64,000 bases of DNA from CAADGL01 sp964643885 (GCA_964643885.1 CAZXUI010000012.1:1-64000); one strand, 5' to 3'; positions 26,779-36,026 are shown, numbered from the stretch's first letter. Made by a program: numbers and translations. The notes: generated by a model not told the origin, from the sequence alone.

Positions 26779-26835
26779 GCCGTTGGCGCGGCGAGCCGTT
26801 AGCCATCGCCGCCGTTAGCCGTGCAGCCGTTAGCC
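26779..26835. repeat. Four-unit ~16-bp repeat of GCCGTTAGCC at a gene end
   Basis: GCCGTTRGC(C) occurs at 26779, 26795, 26811 and 26826, spaced 15-16 bp. The last unit contains the stop codon of the downstream minus-strand dockerin protein (TAA at 26832-26830). Confidence 0.65.
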
Positions 26836-28599
26836 CTGGCAGCCGTACTCGCCCAGCAGACCCACGAGATCCTGGAAATCGTAGGTCGTGCCGTACCCGG
26901 CCAGCAGCGCGACCAGGTCGTTGAAGTCCGTGTCGCAGTCGCCGTCGATATCCCAGACGCAGACGCAGCCCGACGGAACCTCGACCTGGAGCACGATCAC
27001 GCCGCGGATGTCGTCCGTGTTCGGATCGGTGCCGGCGCTGTCACGGAACGGCACGGCCAGCACGACGCGGCCGTCGGCATCCGGCTCATCGGCCAGTCCG
27101 AGCGCGTTGAAGCAGTCCGCCGCGCCATCGCTGACGCCGGTGTTGCCGGTCGCGAAGCGGCCGACGCGGACCTGCGGGTCCGGAGCGGTGCCGACCAGCT
27201 CCTCCTCGAGCACGAGCTGATGCAGGGCGCCCTGCGAGGCGGCGTAGAGATAGACGGCCGAGGCGGGCGTGCCGCCGCCGGCGTCGTAGCGGGCGGTGAA
27301 GGCGATGTTGCCGGCGTTGTCGATGCCGACGCCCGAGATGGCCGGAGCGGTGAAGCCGGTGCCCAGCAGGTTATCGGCGACGACGCCGCCGGTATCGGCG
27401 ATGACGGTCGGACCGGTGAAGCCGGTGATGCGGCCGGCGGTGAAGACCGGCTCATAGAGCAGGACGCTCTGCGTGCGGACGGTGGGGTCGACGTCGGTGG
27501 TCTCGGCGACGACGACGAGCTGGCCCGAGCTGTTCATGTCGAAGTGCTTGTTGTGCAGCGTGTCTGCGCCGCCGGCGGCGCTGCCGGTGGCCTGGAAGGC
27601 GACGAACATCTCGCCCGCGCGGGGCAGCAGCGCGACGGCATCGGTAAAGCCGTTGCCGTCCTCGTAGGCGTCGACGCAGAGGATCAGCGGCCGGCGGCCG
27701 CCGGTTCCGCCCGTGGCCCCGCCGGCGGGGAAGTCGGAGTCGCCGACGCCGAAGATGACGTAGCGGACGTTATCGACGAGTGCGAGCGACGGCTGGCTCT
27801 GGCGCGTGTCGCCGGTCTCGTCGATGACGGCGCCGGCGGCGGTGGCCCAGGCGAAGGCGTCGTTTTGGGTGTAGCTGTAGCTGGGGGTGTTGGCCGGCAG
27901 CGGGGCGCCGTTGTAGTCCCAGATGCTGACGCCGTTAACGATGTCGCCCGTGAAGCTGTCGAAGCCGGTCATGGCGACGAAGAAGCCGCCGCTGTCGTTC
28001 TCGATGGCGGCGGGCGTTCCGAGGAAGGCGCTGCCGGCGGCGCCGTCGATGCCGTTGCCGGTCAGGATCGGCGTGCCGGAGGCGGGCTCGGTGAAGGCCG
28101 GCGGCTGCTGGCTGAAGACGTCGCCATCGACCCACTCGAGGTTGTTCTGGCCGGCGCCGCTGTTGAACAGGGCGCGGTAGATGAGCCGGCCGTCGCCGAG
28201 CATCTGGCCGGCGATGTTGGAGATGGCGTTCGGGAATTCGTCGACGACGACATTGTTGCTGGACATGCCGCCGTTGGCGTCGAGCATGTCGACGGTGCCG
28301 AAGTAGGCGACCTGGTTGTCGTTGGTGTTGCTGAAGGTGGTCAGCGCGCCGAGGACCTCACCATCGACGACGCGGACGACGGCGTTGTCCTGGAGCGAGC
28401 TGAAATCGGGCAGGAGCCACGGCATGGTGCGGCGGACCGTGAGCGGTGTCGCGGCCGGCGGGGTGACTGGGATCGAGCTGACCGAGTCCTCGACCTGACC
28501 GGCGATGCCGGTGAGATCGCGCTCTCCGGCAATGACGACGGCCCCGCCCGCGAGCAGCATGGCTGCCCACCCGCGGCTCGAAAGAAACCTCTTAAGCAT
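26830..28599 (-). CDS. Secreted beta-repeat protein with dockerin-type C-terminus
   Basis: About 589 residues. GGAGG lies 7 nt before ATG 28599 (4 nt before ATG 28602), so 28599 is taken. The signal peptide begins MLKRFLSSRGWAAMLLAGGA. The middle is a series of beta-strand repeats with phrases such as GVGIDNAGNIAFTARYD and DMNSSGQLVVVAETTD, like the planctomycete extracellular repeat families in which each blade mentions a node of time or state (DUF7453-like). The C-terminus has shortened dockerin-like motifs (DGDCDTDFNDLVALLAGYG, YDFQDLVGLLGEYGCQG). No enzyme motif is seen. It probably sits outside the cell like the other tagged proteins. Confidence 0.78.
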   Translation of the reverse strand: MLKRFLSSRGWAAMLLAGGAVVIAGERDLTGIAGQVEDSVSSIPVTPPAATPLTVRRTMPWLLPDFSSLQDNAVVRVVDGEVLGALTTFSNTNDNQVAYFGTVDMLDANGGMSSNNVVVDEFPNAISNIAGQMLGDGRLIYRALFNSGAGQNNLEWVDGDVFSQQPPAFTEPASGTPILTGNGIDGAAGSAFLGTPAAIENDSGGFFVAMTGFDSFTGDIVNGVSIWDYNGAPLPANTPSYSYTQNDAFAWATAAGAVIDETGDTRQSQPSLALVDNVRYVIFGVGDSDFPAGGATGGTGGRRPLILCVDAYEDGNGFTDAVALLPRAGEMFVAFQATGSAAGGADTLHNKHFDMNSSGQLVVVAETTDVDPTVRTQSVLLYEPVFTAGRITGFTGPTVIADTGGVVADNLLGTGFTAPAISGVGIDNAGNIAFTARYDAGGGTPASAVYLYAASQGALHQLVLEEELVGTAPDPQVRVGRFATGNTGVSDGAADCFNALGLADEPDADGRVVLAVPFRDSAGTDPNTDDIRGVIVLQVEVPSGCVCVWDIDGDCDTDFNDLVALLAGYGTTYDFQDLVGLLGEYGCQG

Positions 28600-28890
28600 C
28601 ATCTTTCCTCCAATGAAGTTGAGAAACAGCCGGCGCCCAGTGACCATTCAAACCGGACTGCCGCAGCAGACTCTGTCAGCGGCGACACCGCACGCCCTGC
28701 ACGGCGGCAGCGCGGGCCGGCGCGCCGCCCCGCTTTCGCTCCGCAGAGCCTAGCCAAGCGGCTTGTCCGGATGATTCGCAAATCGTAAACAAACTGTTAA
28801 GAAGGCCGGCTGACGTGGCACCTTCCCCTCGCGCCGCTCGGTCGGCCGCACCGTACTCGCTCCCGAAGCCCTGCGAAGGCGCCCGGCCGG

Positions 28891-29448
28891 TCAGGCCAGG
28901 CCGAGCGCTTCCCTGGATCCGTGAAGCGCTAAGATACAGTTTTTGATGTGTTCGTCCAAGTCCAGGGCGAGGATTTCGGCCCCGGCGGCGATGTCGGCGC
29001 GGGAGACGGAAGCTGCAAATGACGGTGTTTTCAGCTTCTTACGAACGCTTTTGGGCTCCAGGCCGTCGAGGCGGGTGGGGCGGACGAGGGCGCAGGCGAC
29101 GATGAAGCCGCTCAGCTCGTCGACGGCGAAGAGGGCTTTGCGGATGGGGCGGTCGCGGGGGTAGTCGTCCAGGTTCCAGTCGGCGTGGGCGAGGATGGCG
29201 CCGATGATCTCCTCGTCGACGCCGCGGGCACGGAGGATCTTGGCGCCTTCGCGGGTGTGCGCGGGCGGGTCGGGCCAGCGCTCATAGTCGAAATCGTGCA
29301 GCAGGCCGGCGAGCGCCCACTGCGGCTCGTTTTCGCCGAAGCGGCGGGCGTAGAAGCGCATCGCGGCTTCGACGGCCAGCGCGTGCTTGCGGAGCGAATC
29401 GCCGGCCGTGTACTCGCAGAGCAGGTTCCAGGCTTCGTCGCGGGTCAT
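28891..29448 (-). CDS. HD-domain hydrolase
   Basis: A 185-residue HD-superfamily metal-dependent phosphohydrolase. Candidate ligands follow the family order: His in LRKHALAVEA, HD in LAGLLHDFDYE, His in AILAHADW and Asp in FAVDELSGF. Related small HD proteins (HDIG type) hydrolyse nucleotides, but the substrate is unknown. The ATG at 29448 has GAGG 8 nt upstream. The gene begins 36 bp after the SPOR lipoprotein gene ends on the same strand, so the two may be co-transcribed. Confidence 0.85.
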   Translation of the reverse strand: MTRDEAWNLLCEYTAGDSLRKHALAVEAAMRFYARRFGENEPQWALAGLLHDFDYERWPDPPAHTREGAKILRARGVDEEIIGAILAHADWNLDDYPRDRPIRKALFAVDELSGFIVACALVRPTRLDGLEPKSVRKKLKTPSFAASVSRADIAAGAEILALDLDEHIKNCILALHGSREALGLA

Positions 29449-29484
29449 GTGCAAACCTCGCAGTGCGGCGGGCGCGGCGCGCGG

Positions 29485-30264
29485 TCAGGGCCAGATGACG
29501 GCGTCGGGGACGACCTGCCGCAGCGTGCCGAGTTGCCGCAGGGCCTTGTCGTATGTCTCGAGTTGGCCGACGAGGACGACGTGGGTCAGTTGTCCGGCGC
29601 GGGGCTCGCGGCGGACGAAGGCGGAGAAGCCCTTGCGGCGCAGGTCCTCGACCATGTTCTGCGCGTTCTGCTGCTGGGCGAAGACACCGCACTGGATGGA
29701 GAAGAAGTTCGCGGCGATCTCGAGCCGGCGGCGGGCCGAGGCGGCGAAGTTGCTGCTGGGGAAGCGTTTGAGGATGTCTTCGTAAGGCTGGCGGGCGGCT
29801 GCCCAGTTGCCGGTTCGCTCGAGGCAGGTGCCCAGGCGGAAGAGGACCGCGTCGAGCGGCGGGCGGGCGGGCATGCGGCTGGCGGCGGCGGCGAAGGCCT
29901 GGCGGGCATCTTCCCAACGTCCGTCTTCGTAGTAGATGGTTCCGAGGACGATGTAGGCGCGCCAGGTGGCTTCGGGATCGAGGTCGCGCTCGACGCAGGC
30001 GCGGAGGTCCATGACGGCCTGGGCGATGTCGCCGCGTCTGCCGTAGCTGCGGCCGCGGAGATAGAGGGCCTGGGCGGTTTCGGGCCGGGCGTCGACCTGA
30101 TTGAGGAAGTAGGTGAGCTTCTCGATGGCGAAGCTGTACTGCTCGCGGGCGGCGGCGGCGCGACCTTCCTGGAGCCACTGGGACTGCTGCGCGGTGAGGC
30201 CGGTGCAGCCGGAGACACAGAGGGCGAGTGCGGTCAGGGCGAGGCGGGGGGCGATTCGGATCAT
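29485..30264 (-). CDS. TPR lipoprotein with SPOR-like C-terminal domain
   Basis: A 259-residue envelope lipoprotein. The N-terminus (MIRIAPRLALTALALCVSGC) has lipobox VSGC, so Cys20 should be lipidated. Residues about 25-180 form TPR-like helix pairs (EQYSFAIEKLTYFLNQ, QALYLRGRSYGRRGDIAQA, WEDARQAFAAAA). The last 70 residues (FFSIQCGVFAQQQNAQNMVE, then LTHVVLVGQLETYDKA) resemble a SPOR domain, which binds denuded peptidoglycan glycan strands at division or remodelling sites. The combination suggests a cell-envelope scaffold. Partner proteins are unknown. Confidence 0.82.
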   Translation of the reverse strand: MIRIAPRLALTALALCVSGCTGLTAQQSQWLQEGRAAAAREQYSFAIEKLTYFLNQVDARPETAQALYLRGRSYGRRGDIAQAVMDLRACVERDLDPEATWRAYIVLGTIYYEDGRWEDARQAFAAAASRMPARPPLDAVLFRLGTCLERTGNWAAARQPYEDILKRFPSSNFAASARRRLEIAANFFSIQCGVFAQQQNAQNMVEDLRRKGFSAFVRREPRAGQLTHVVLVGQLETYDKALRQLGTLRQVVPDAVIWP

Positions 30265-30429
30265 TGCGACAGGCTACCACGTCCGCGGCGGGCGGCAACG
30301 GGCGGGCCGGCTCAATTTGACCCTGCTCGGCGCGCGTTCTAGCATCGTTTCGACGCGCCGCGGTGCGCAATTCGGCCGGCGCGGCCGGTGGGCGGGGGCG
30401 GGCGCGGCGCGGCTGAATGCGGGAGTGCG

Positions 30430-31950
30430 ATGAGACGGCCCGAGACGTTGGGTGAGCTTCGGCGGACGGAGTACCGGTATCGGCCGGTCAAGCAGGAGCT
30501 GCGCGAGAACCTGATCGCGCGGCTGCGGCGTGAGGAGCCGTTGCTGCCGGGGCTGGTGGGGTATGAGAACTCGGTCATCCCGCAGCTCGTCAATGGGATT
30601 CTGGCGCGGCATGACATCCTGTTGCTGGGGCTGAGGGGGCAGGCCAAGACGCGGATTCTGCGCAGTCTGCCGGAGCTGCTGGACGAGTGGATTCCGGTGG
30701 TGGCGGAGTCGGAGGTGTGGGACGACCCGCTGATGCCGCAGCTTGCGCAGACGAAGCGCCTCCTGGAGATTCACGGGGACGAGACGCGGATACGCTGGGT
30801 GCATCGGCAGGAGCGTTATCACGAGAAGCTGGCGACGCCGGATGTGACGATCGCGGACCTGATCGGCGAGGTGGACCTGGTCAAGCACGCGGAAGGGCGC
30901 TACCTGGCGGACGAATCGACGATGCACTTCGGGCTGATTCCGCGGAGCAACCGGGGGATTTTCGCGATCAACGAGCTGCCGGACCTGGCGCCACGGATTC
31001 AGGTGGGGCTGTTCAACGTGCTCGAGGAGCGCGATGTGCAGATCCGCGGATATCCGATCCGGCTGAACCTGGACGTGCTGCTTGTGTTCAGCGCGAACCC
31101 GGAGGATTACACGAACCGCGGGCGGATCGTGACGCCGCTGAAGGACCGGATCGGAACGGTGATCCGGACGCATTATCCGTACAGTCTGGGCGAGGCGATG
31201 CGGATCACGGCGGAGAACGCGCGGCTGGAGCGGCCGGCGGGGCAGCCGCAGGTGCTGGTGCCGCGCTTCGTGCATGAGGTGATCGAGGAGACGGTGCGGC
31301 TGGCGCGGAGCAGCCCGCACATCAATCAGCAGAGCGGCGTGTCGGTGCGGGCGTCGATTGCGGCGCTGGAGGTGGTGACGGCCAGCGCGGAGCGGCGGGC
31401 GGTGCAGCGCGGGGAGCCGCTGATCGTGCCGCGGATCAGCGACATGGGGAACGTGGCGGCGGCGTGCCGGGGGAAGATCGAGCTGCTGCTGGCGGAGGAT
31501 GAGAGCGCGGAGGACAAGCTGATCGCGGCGCTGGTGGGCGAGGCGATCAAGAACATCGCGGGGAATTACTTCGAGCTGGCGGAGCTGGAGCCGGTCGTCG
31601 CGCAGTTTCTGGGCAACAAGGCGAATGTGGAGGTGGGCGACGACCTGGCGGCGCGGGAGCTGGTGGAGGGGGCGGAGCGGATCAAGGGGCTGGTGGCGGC
31701 GGGCGAGTCGCTGCTTCGGCGGAGCGAAGGTGCGAGAGGGGATTCTCGCAGCGGCGAAGAGGGTGCGAGAAGGGATTCTCGCGCCAGCGGAGATCAGGCG
31801 GCGGAGGGTGAGGCGGCGGGGAGCGGGTCAGGCGAGCAGCGGCGCTTGCTGCTGCTGGCGAGCGCGATCGAGTTCGTGCTGGAGGCGCTGCACGTCAACA
31901 ACAAGCTGAGCAAATTCAGCTTCCACGAGCGGACCTACTACAAGCGGTAG
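30430..31950 (+). CDS. MoxR/ChlI-type AAA+ ATPase
   Basis: A 506-residue AAA+ ATPase of the magnesium-chelatase/MoxR clade. Walker A is GLRGQAKTR (67-75). The Walker B region reads GIFAINELPDL (176-186), with Asn181 where Asp is usual before the catalytic Glu. Sensor 1 is in SANPEDYTNRG (221-231) and R240 in LKDRIG fits the arginine finger. The ATG at 30430 follows GGGAG. Near residue 435 a low-complexity insert is encoded by two copies of a palindromic DNA repeat. These ATPases usually act with a VWA-domain partner as chaperones or insertases, but none is adjacent. The substrate is unknown. Confidence 0.85.
   Translation: MRRPETLGELRRTEYRYRPVKQELRENLIARLRREEPLLPGLVGYENSVIPQLVNGILARHDILLLGLRGQAKTRILRSLPELLDEWIPVVAESEVWDDPLMPQLAQTKRLLEIHGDETRIRWVHRQERYHEKLATPDVTIADLIGEVDLVKHAEGRYLADESTMHFGLIPRSNRGIFAINELPDLAPRIQVGLFNVLEERDVQIRGYPIRLNLDVLLVFSANPEDYTNRGRIVTPLKDRIGTVIRTHYPYSLGEAMRITAENARLERPAGQPQVLVPRFVHEVIEETVRLARSSPHINQQSGVSVRASIAALEVVTASAERRAVQRGEPLIVPRISDMGNVAAACRGKIELLLAEDESAEDKLIAALVGEAIKNIAGNYFELAELEPVVAQFLGNKANVEVGDDLAARELVEGAERIKGLVAAGESLLRRSEGARGDSRSGEEGARRDSRASGDQAAEGEAAGSGSGEQRRLLLLASAIEFVLEALHVNNKLSKFSFHERTYYKR
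31729..31782 (+). repeat. Palindromic repeat pair inside the AAA+ gene
   Basis: GGTGCGAGARGGGATTCTCGC occurs at 31729-31749 and 31762-31782. Each unit has a GCGAGA/TCTCGC inverted repeat. Both are in frame and encode GAR-x-DSR within a charged, low-complexity segment. Confidence 0.7.
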
Positions 31951-32147
31951 CTGGCACCGGCCGGTGCGGGTGTGATGACAACGCGGCCGCGACCGTGAAG
32001 AGCATGGAGCCGCGGCCGGCGGCGCCGCGGGCGGAAGATTCCGCCTTCGCGTGCGCTGACAGCCGCGGCTGCCTTGATGGACTGACGGCCGGGAGGTCCC
32101 GCGCGCCTGGAATGGCAGGCGAGGATGCCCGCCCCACGCGGAGCAGC

Positions 32148-32204
32148 GAGTGCGGAGTTAAGAGTAGCGAGTTGCTTCAATTCGCTACTCTTCACTCCGA
32201 ACTC
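32148..32204. repeat. Long imperfect inverted repeat (23-bp arms)
   Basis: The left arm (32148-32170) pairs with the right arm (32182-32204) with about two mismatches across an 11-nt loop. It lies between the convergent AAA+ and subtilase genes. No T-tract follows either arm, so a terminator role is possible but unproven. Confidence 0.65.
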
Positions 32205-32246
32205 AGAGCTCTGAATCGGCCACGGGCCAGACGCCGGCGGCACCGA

Positions 32247-34418
32247 TTACGCGCAGCCGTAATCACCCAGCAGGATGATCAGGTCGTCGAAGTCGGTGTC
32301 GTTGTCACCGTCGAGGTCGCCGCCGTTGTTCACGCCGTAGGAGGCGAGCATCGTGACGAGATCGTCGAAGTCGGTATCGCCGTCGCCGTCCACATCGCCA
32401 TCGCAGCCGACGGTCGCGGGCGAGACCTGGCCGCTGATGGCCAGGGCGTAGCCCTGCCGGCCGACGCCGCCGGCGGTGACGTTGGTGGCCTTGACGCGGG
32501 CGGTCCAGGTACCGGTGGTCGGGTTGTTGAGGTGGACCTGCTCGACGTTGTTGTTGGCGTCGGGCAGGCCGCCGATGGTCGAGACGCCGCCGCTGAAGAC
32601 GTTGCCGCGATAGAGGATGCCGATCGGGTCGTAGACCTCGAGATCGAGGTTGTTGACGGCGGCGGGGTTGGCGCCGGCGGAGGCGTAGAGATCGGTGAAG
32701 GCCAGCGTGATGCGAAGCTGCTCGGTGCTGCCGTCGACGTTGAAGGTGAAATCGACCGTCTCATTGGTCGTCAGACCGTCGGCGTTGCGAAGGAAGTCGA
32801 CCAGCAGCTTGCGCGTGTCGCCGGAGAACTGGAGCGCGTGATCGAGCAGGACGCGGCCCCAGCCCTCGCGGTTGCTCGGGTATCCGCCGACGCCGGTCAT
32901 GTCGACGGCGGAGTTGAGCAGGACGGCCTTGACGAGGGCGCCGGAGGGCTCGAAGCCGTCGGCGGGGTTGGCGCTGCCGCTGGGATAGTAGCCGTCGGTG
33001 AAGTACTGGCGGACGAGCATGCCGCAGCCGGCGACCAGCGGGCTGGCCATGGAGGTGCCGCTGGCGGAAGTGGTTCCGCAGGTGGTGCTGGAGCTGGCGG
33101 AGAGCGTGTTGCAGCCGGGGGCGTAGATTTCGGGCTTGCGGCGGCCGTCGTTGGTCGGGCCGGACCCGCCGGTGCACCAGTTGTGCTGGCTGGGCGTGTC
33201 GCTGGTGGCGCCGACGGCCATCAGGTTCTTCGCGTTCTCGGGGTTTTTGAGCGTGCTCGTGTTGGTGACGGCGAAGAAGACGAGGGAGTCTTCGTAGTCG
33301 TAGGAGAAGCGGTCGATGCCGCGGCAGAGGCCGTCGTAGGCGGTGGTGCCGTCGTTGCCCCAGCTATTGGTGTGCAGGCGGGCGCCCTGGGTGTGATGCT
33401 GCTGAAGGCGCGAGTACATGGCGCTGTCGGTGTAGCTGGGGATGGTGTTGTAGACCAGCTTGCCGAGGTAGGCGACGCCGCGGGTGTTGTCGAAGAGGCC
33501 GTTGTCGCCGACGGCGATGCCGGCGACGTGCGTGCCGTGGAAGTCGGAGCCGAGCGTCGTGTTGTAGGCCAGAATCTTGCGGTGCGTCGGCCCCGGCGGG
33601 ACGGTGTCGTCGAAGGAGCAGTGCGACTCGCGGACCTTGCCGTCCATGATGCCGACGACCTGGCCCTGGCCCATGATGCCGTTGTTATGGATCGTGCGGA
33701 CGTTGCTGACGTTGCTCTGGACGATCCAGGTCGTGGTCGCGTTGCGAAGAGTCGCCTCGGGCGCTTCTTCGATGAACTGGGCATCGGTGAGGCTGGTCAA
33801 CTCCGCCAGGTTCTGCGCAGGGATCGTCAGCGTGACCTGGTAATCGTCGCCGAGCTGGTGAACGCCGACGACCTGCGCGGCGGGGATGAGCGTCAGCTCA
33901 TTGAGCGTGCGGTCCGGCGCGGCGCCGTCGAAGAGGGTGACATCGACCGCGAGCCGGCCGGCGAGGGCCAGATCGATGCGCTCCGGCGTGGCGGGCTGGA
34001 GCTCGCCAATGACCGGCGAGAGCTTCCACTCGTCGCGGTACTCGCTGACGAGGGCGACGAAATCGAGCTGCGCCAGCGCGGCCGGGTCGACCGCGGCGAG
34101 CTGGACGATGTAGGCGTTGGGCGGGAGGTAGTCGCCCAGGACGACGCCGAGATCGAGCAAGGCGTCGATGCGATCGGGCGTCGTGGGGCCGGTGAGCTGA
34201 AGCACGTAGTGCCGATCGCCGTCGAAGGCGGCCGGAACGTCGACAAGATCATTCGGCAGCGCGGTTGTGTCGATGTCGCCGACGGCCAGTTGAAGCACGC
34301 CGCCCGCGGCGGCCGCGCGCGGCTCCGCAGCGGACGAACCGCCCAGCGGCTCCGACCCTGCGAACGCCGCAACCGCCAACAGAAGACCCAGACCCCCAGC
34401 GAAGACTGTCCGAAGCAC
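32247..34418 (-). CDS. Secreted subtilisin-family (S8) protease with dockerin-type C-terminus
   Basis: About 723 residues. The GTG at 34418 has GGAGG 7 nt upstream and begins a clean signal peptide (MLRTVFAGGLGLLLAVAAFAG); an ATG at 34433 is an alternative but overlaps that site. The S8 catalytic residues are Asp259 (VVGIMDGKV), His294 (DFHGTHVAG) and Ser456 (SGTSMASPLVAG). An N-terminal region of about 200 residues is the expected propeptide. After the catalytic domain comes a beta-rich P-domain-like module (TWTARVKATNVTAGG), then two dockerin-like motifs (GDVDGDGDTDFDDLVTMLAS, GDLDGDNDTDFDDLIILLGD) ending GCA. It is probably an exported protease held in a surface complex. Confidence 0.9.
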   Translation of the reverse strand: MLRTVFAGGLGLLLAVAAFAGSEPLGGSSAAEPRAAAAGGVLQLAVGDIDTTALPNDLVDVPAAFDGDRHYVLQLTGPTTPDRIDALLDLGVVLGDYLPPNAYIVQLAAVDPAALAQLDFVALVSEYRDEWKLSPVIGELQPATPERIDLALAGRLAVDVTLFDGAAPDRTLNELTLIPAAQVVGVHQLGDDYQVTLTIPAQNLAELTSLTDAQFIEEAPEATLRNATTTWIVQSNVSNVRTIHNNGIMGQGQVVGIMDGKVRESHCSFDDTVPPGPTHRKILAYNTTLGSDFHGTHVAGIAVGDNGLFDNTRGVAYLGKLVYNTIPSYTDSAMYSRLQQHHTQGARLHTNSWGNDGTTAYDGLCRGIDRFSYDYEDSLVFFAVTNTSTLKNPENAKNLMAVGATSDTPSQHNWCTGGSGPTNDGRRKPEIYAPGCNTLSASSSTTCGTTSASGTSMASPLVAGCGMLVRQYFTDGYYPSGSANPADGFEPSGALVKAVLLNSAVDMTGVGGYPSNREGWGRVLLDHALQFSGDTRKLLVDFLRNADGLTTNETVDFTFNVDGSTEQLRITLAFTDLYASAGANPAAVNNLDLEVYDPIGILYRGNVFSGGVSTIGGLPDANNNVEQVHLNNPTTGTWTARVKATNVTAGGVGRQGYALAISGQVSPATVGCDGDVDGDGDTDFDDLVTMLASYGVNNGGDLDGDNDTDFDDLIILLGDYGCA

Positions 34419-34824
34419 CTGCCTACCTCCCATGTGTACCAGCCGGCCTTGGAAAGGACGCCGATTCCTCGATGTTCAATGACGCGCCCGGAGCGCGGCG
34501 GCCTGCCGGCCGTGACCGGAGACACAGCACCTGCATCTCATCATAGTCCGCTGAAACCGCCGTCCAAAAGTTCTAACCCACAGCCGGAGCGGATTAATCC
34601 ACTGCGTGCGGCCGCTGAAATCGAATCTCGGACCCAGGCGAGGTGCGAAGGTCCCGGAATCATTCTGGAAGCGCCTCTGTGCCCGCGGCCGAACGGCTCT
34701 CCGGGCCCAGTGTAGCACGGCGGCGGCGGATTTGGAACCGCGTCCGAGGGGAGACGAGCCGGCCGGGCGATTCCGGCGGGGCGGGCTTCCGAAGTCGCGG
34801 CGGAGAGAATAGCATCGGGCGGCG
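34419..34824. other. Divergent intergenic region, no gene seen
   Basis: About 400 bp between the subtilase start and the VOC-protein start. I see no credible coding frame, RNA gene or strong promoter match. Confidence 0.45.
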
Positions 34825-35223
34825 ATGGCGATCCTGACCCGCGAGCGTGGAGGCGAGCCGGATATTCAGTGCGTGCGCGAGGTGCGCCTGGGGGCGGCGC
34901 TGGAGCGGCGGGGCGAGTTGGAGCGATTCTACGTCGGGGTTATCGGTCTGCGGCCGTGGCCGAATGACGAGGTGCCGGGGGCGTGGGGGCTGGGCCGTCC
35001 TCGGCGGGGGCTGCTGTTTCAGTTCCGGCACGACCCGCTGGTGGACCCGTATCGGCGGCGGTTCACGCTGACGACGGGGAATCTGGACGAATTCGAGCGG
35101 CGGCTGGCGGAGAGCGGCGTGGCTTATCAGCGCGTGCGCGGCTTTTTCGCCAGCGACGATTGCCTGACGCTGGAGGACCCGCTCGGGCACCTGGTGGAGG
35201 TTCGCCAGGTTCGGCCGATGTGA
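34825..35223 (+). CDS. VOC-family protein (glyoxalase/bleomycin-resistance fold)
   Basis: A 132-residue single-domain vicinal-oxygen-chelate protein. LERFYVGVIGLRPWP is the typical opening helix-strand after the first beta strand, and CLTLEDPLGHLVEVRQ is the characteristic closing strand with the DP.G..VE metal-side pattern. Such proteins include glyoxalases, dioxygenases and drug-binding proteins, so no reaction can be named. It is followed after 92 bp by pgsA on the same strand. Confidence 0.85.
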   Translation: MAILTRERGGEPDIQCVREVRLGAALERRGELERFYVGVIGLRPWPNDEVPGAWGLGRPRRGLLFQFRHDPLVDPYRRRFTLTTGNLDEFERRLAESGVAYQRVRGFFASDDCLTLEDPLGHLVEVRQVRPM

Positions 35224-35315
35224 TCGTGGAGCGCGGACCGACCGTGGTGCGGTCCGGCTTCCACCCGCGCGCTGAGCGGGCTAGACTGCGCGCCGGGGCC
35301 CGCTGGAACGAGTTA

Positions 35316-36026
35316 ATGCGCCTGAACATTCCGAATCAGATCACGCTGGGCCGCCTGGTGATGGCGGTCGTGTTTCTCGCGCTGCTGTCGTGGTTCAGCG
35401 CGGACCAGCTCGCGACGCAGCGCTGGGTGATCAGCGTCTGCTTCTGGCTCTACCTGACGGCGGGCGTGACGGACATCCTGGACGGCTACCTGGCGCGGAC
35501 GTGGAACCAGGTGACGACGCTGGGGCGCGTGCTGGACCCGATCGTCGACAAGGTGATGGTCTGCGGGGCGTTCCTGCTGTTTGCGAGCGAGAGCTTCTTC
35601 GATTCCGGCGCGCGGGCGAGCATCAGCGGCGTGCAGCCGTGGATGGCGGTTCTGATCCTGACGCGCGAGCTGCTCGTTTCGGCGTTTCGGGCACAGAGCG
35701 AGGCGAGCGGGCAGGACTTCGGCGCGTCGTGGATCGGGAAGCTGAAGATGTTCATCCAGTCGGCGGCGGTGCTGCTCGTGCTGGCGCGGATCGCGTGGTT
35801 CGACGCCCTGGCTTCGCTGGCGGCGGCGAGCGTGTGGGCCGCGGTGATCATCACGGGTGCGTCGATCGTCTCGTACGTGCGGCGGGCGTGGCCGACGCTG
35901 GTGGCGGCCAGCGTCGAGACGTCGCGACCTGCATCGAATCCGCCGCCCCCGCCGCCGGCGTGCAAGCCGCAACCGATCCCCCCTGCTACGACCACGCATC
36001 ATCCGGCTCAAGGGCTGCCGACGTGA
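35316..36026 (+). CDS. pgsA: CDP-diacylglycerol--glycerol-3-phosphate 3-phosphatidyltransferase
   Basis: A 236-residue membrane enzyme making phosphatidylglycerol phosphate from CDP-diacylglycerol and glycerol 3-phosphate. It starts MRLNIPNQITLGRLVMAVVF, the typical PgsA N-terminus, and carries the CDP-alcohol motif as DGYLAR then GRVLDPIVDK. Several hydrophobic helices follow. A Pro-rich tail (ASNPPPPPPACKPQPIPPAT) is unusual for the family and probably cytoplasmic. The stop overlaps the pgpA start (GTGA), matching the reaction order: PgsA product, then phosphatase. Confidence 0.9.
   Translation: MRLNIPNQITLGRLVMAVVFLALLSWFSADQLATQRWVISVCFWLYLTAGVTDILDGYLARTWNQVTTLGRVLDPIVDKVMVCGAFLLFASESFFDSGARASISGVQPWMAVLILTRELLVSAFRAQSEASGQDFGASWIGKLKMFIQSAAVLLVLARIAWFDALASLAAASVWAAVIITGASIVSYVRRAWPTLVAASVETSRPASNPPPPPPACKPQPIPPATTTHHPAQGLPT

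Noticed and set aside
31995..34715. A plus-strand open frame of about 900 codons
   Set aside because: Antisense to the subtilase with its full catalytic triad.
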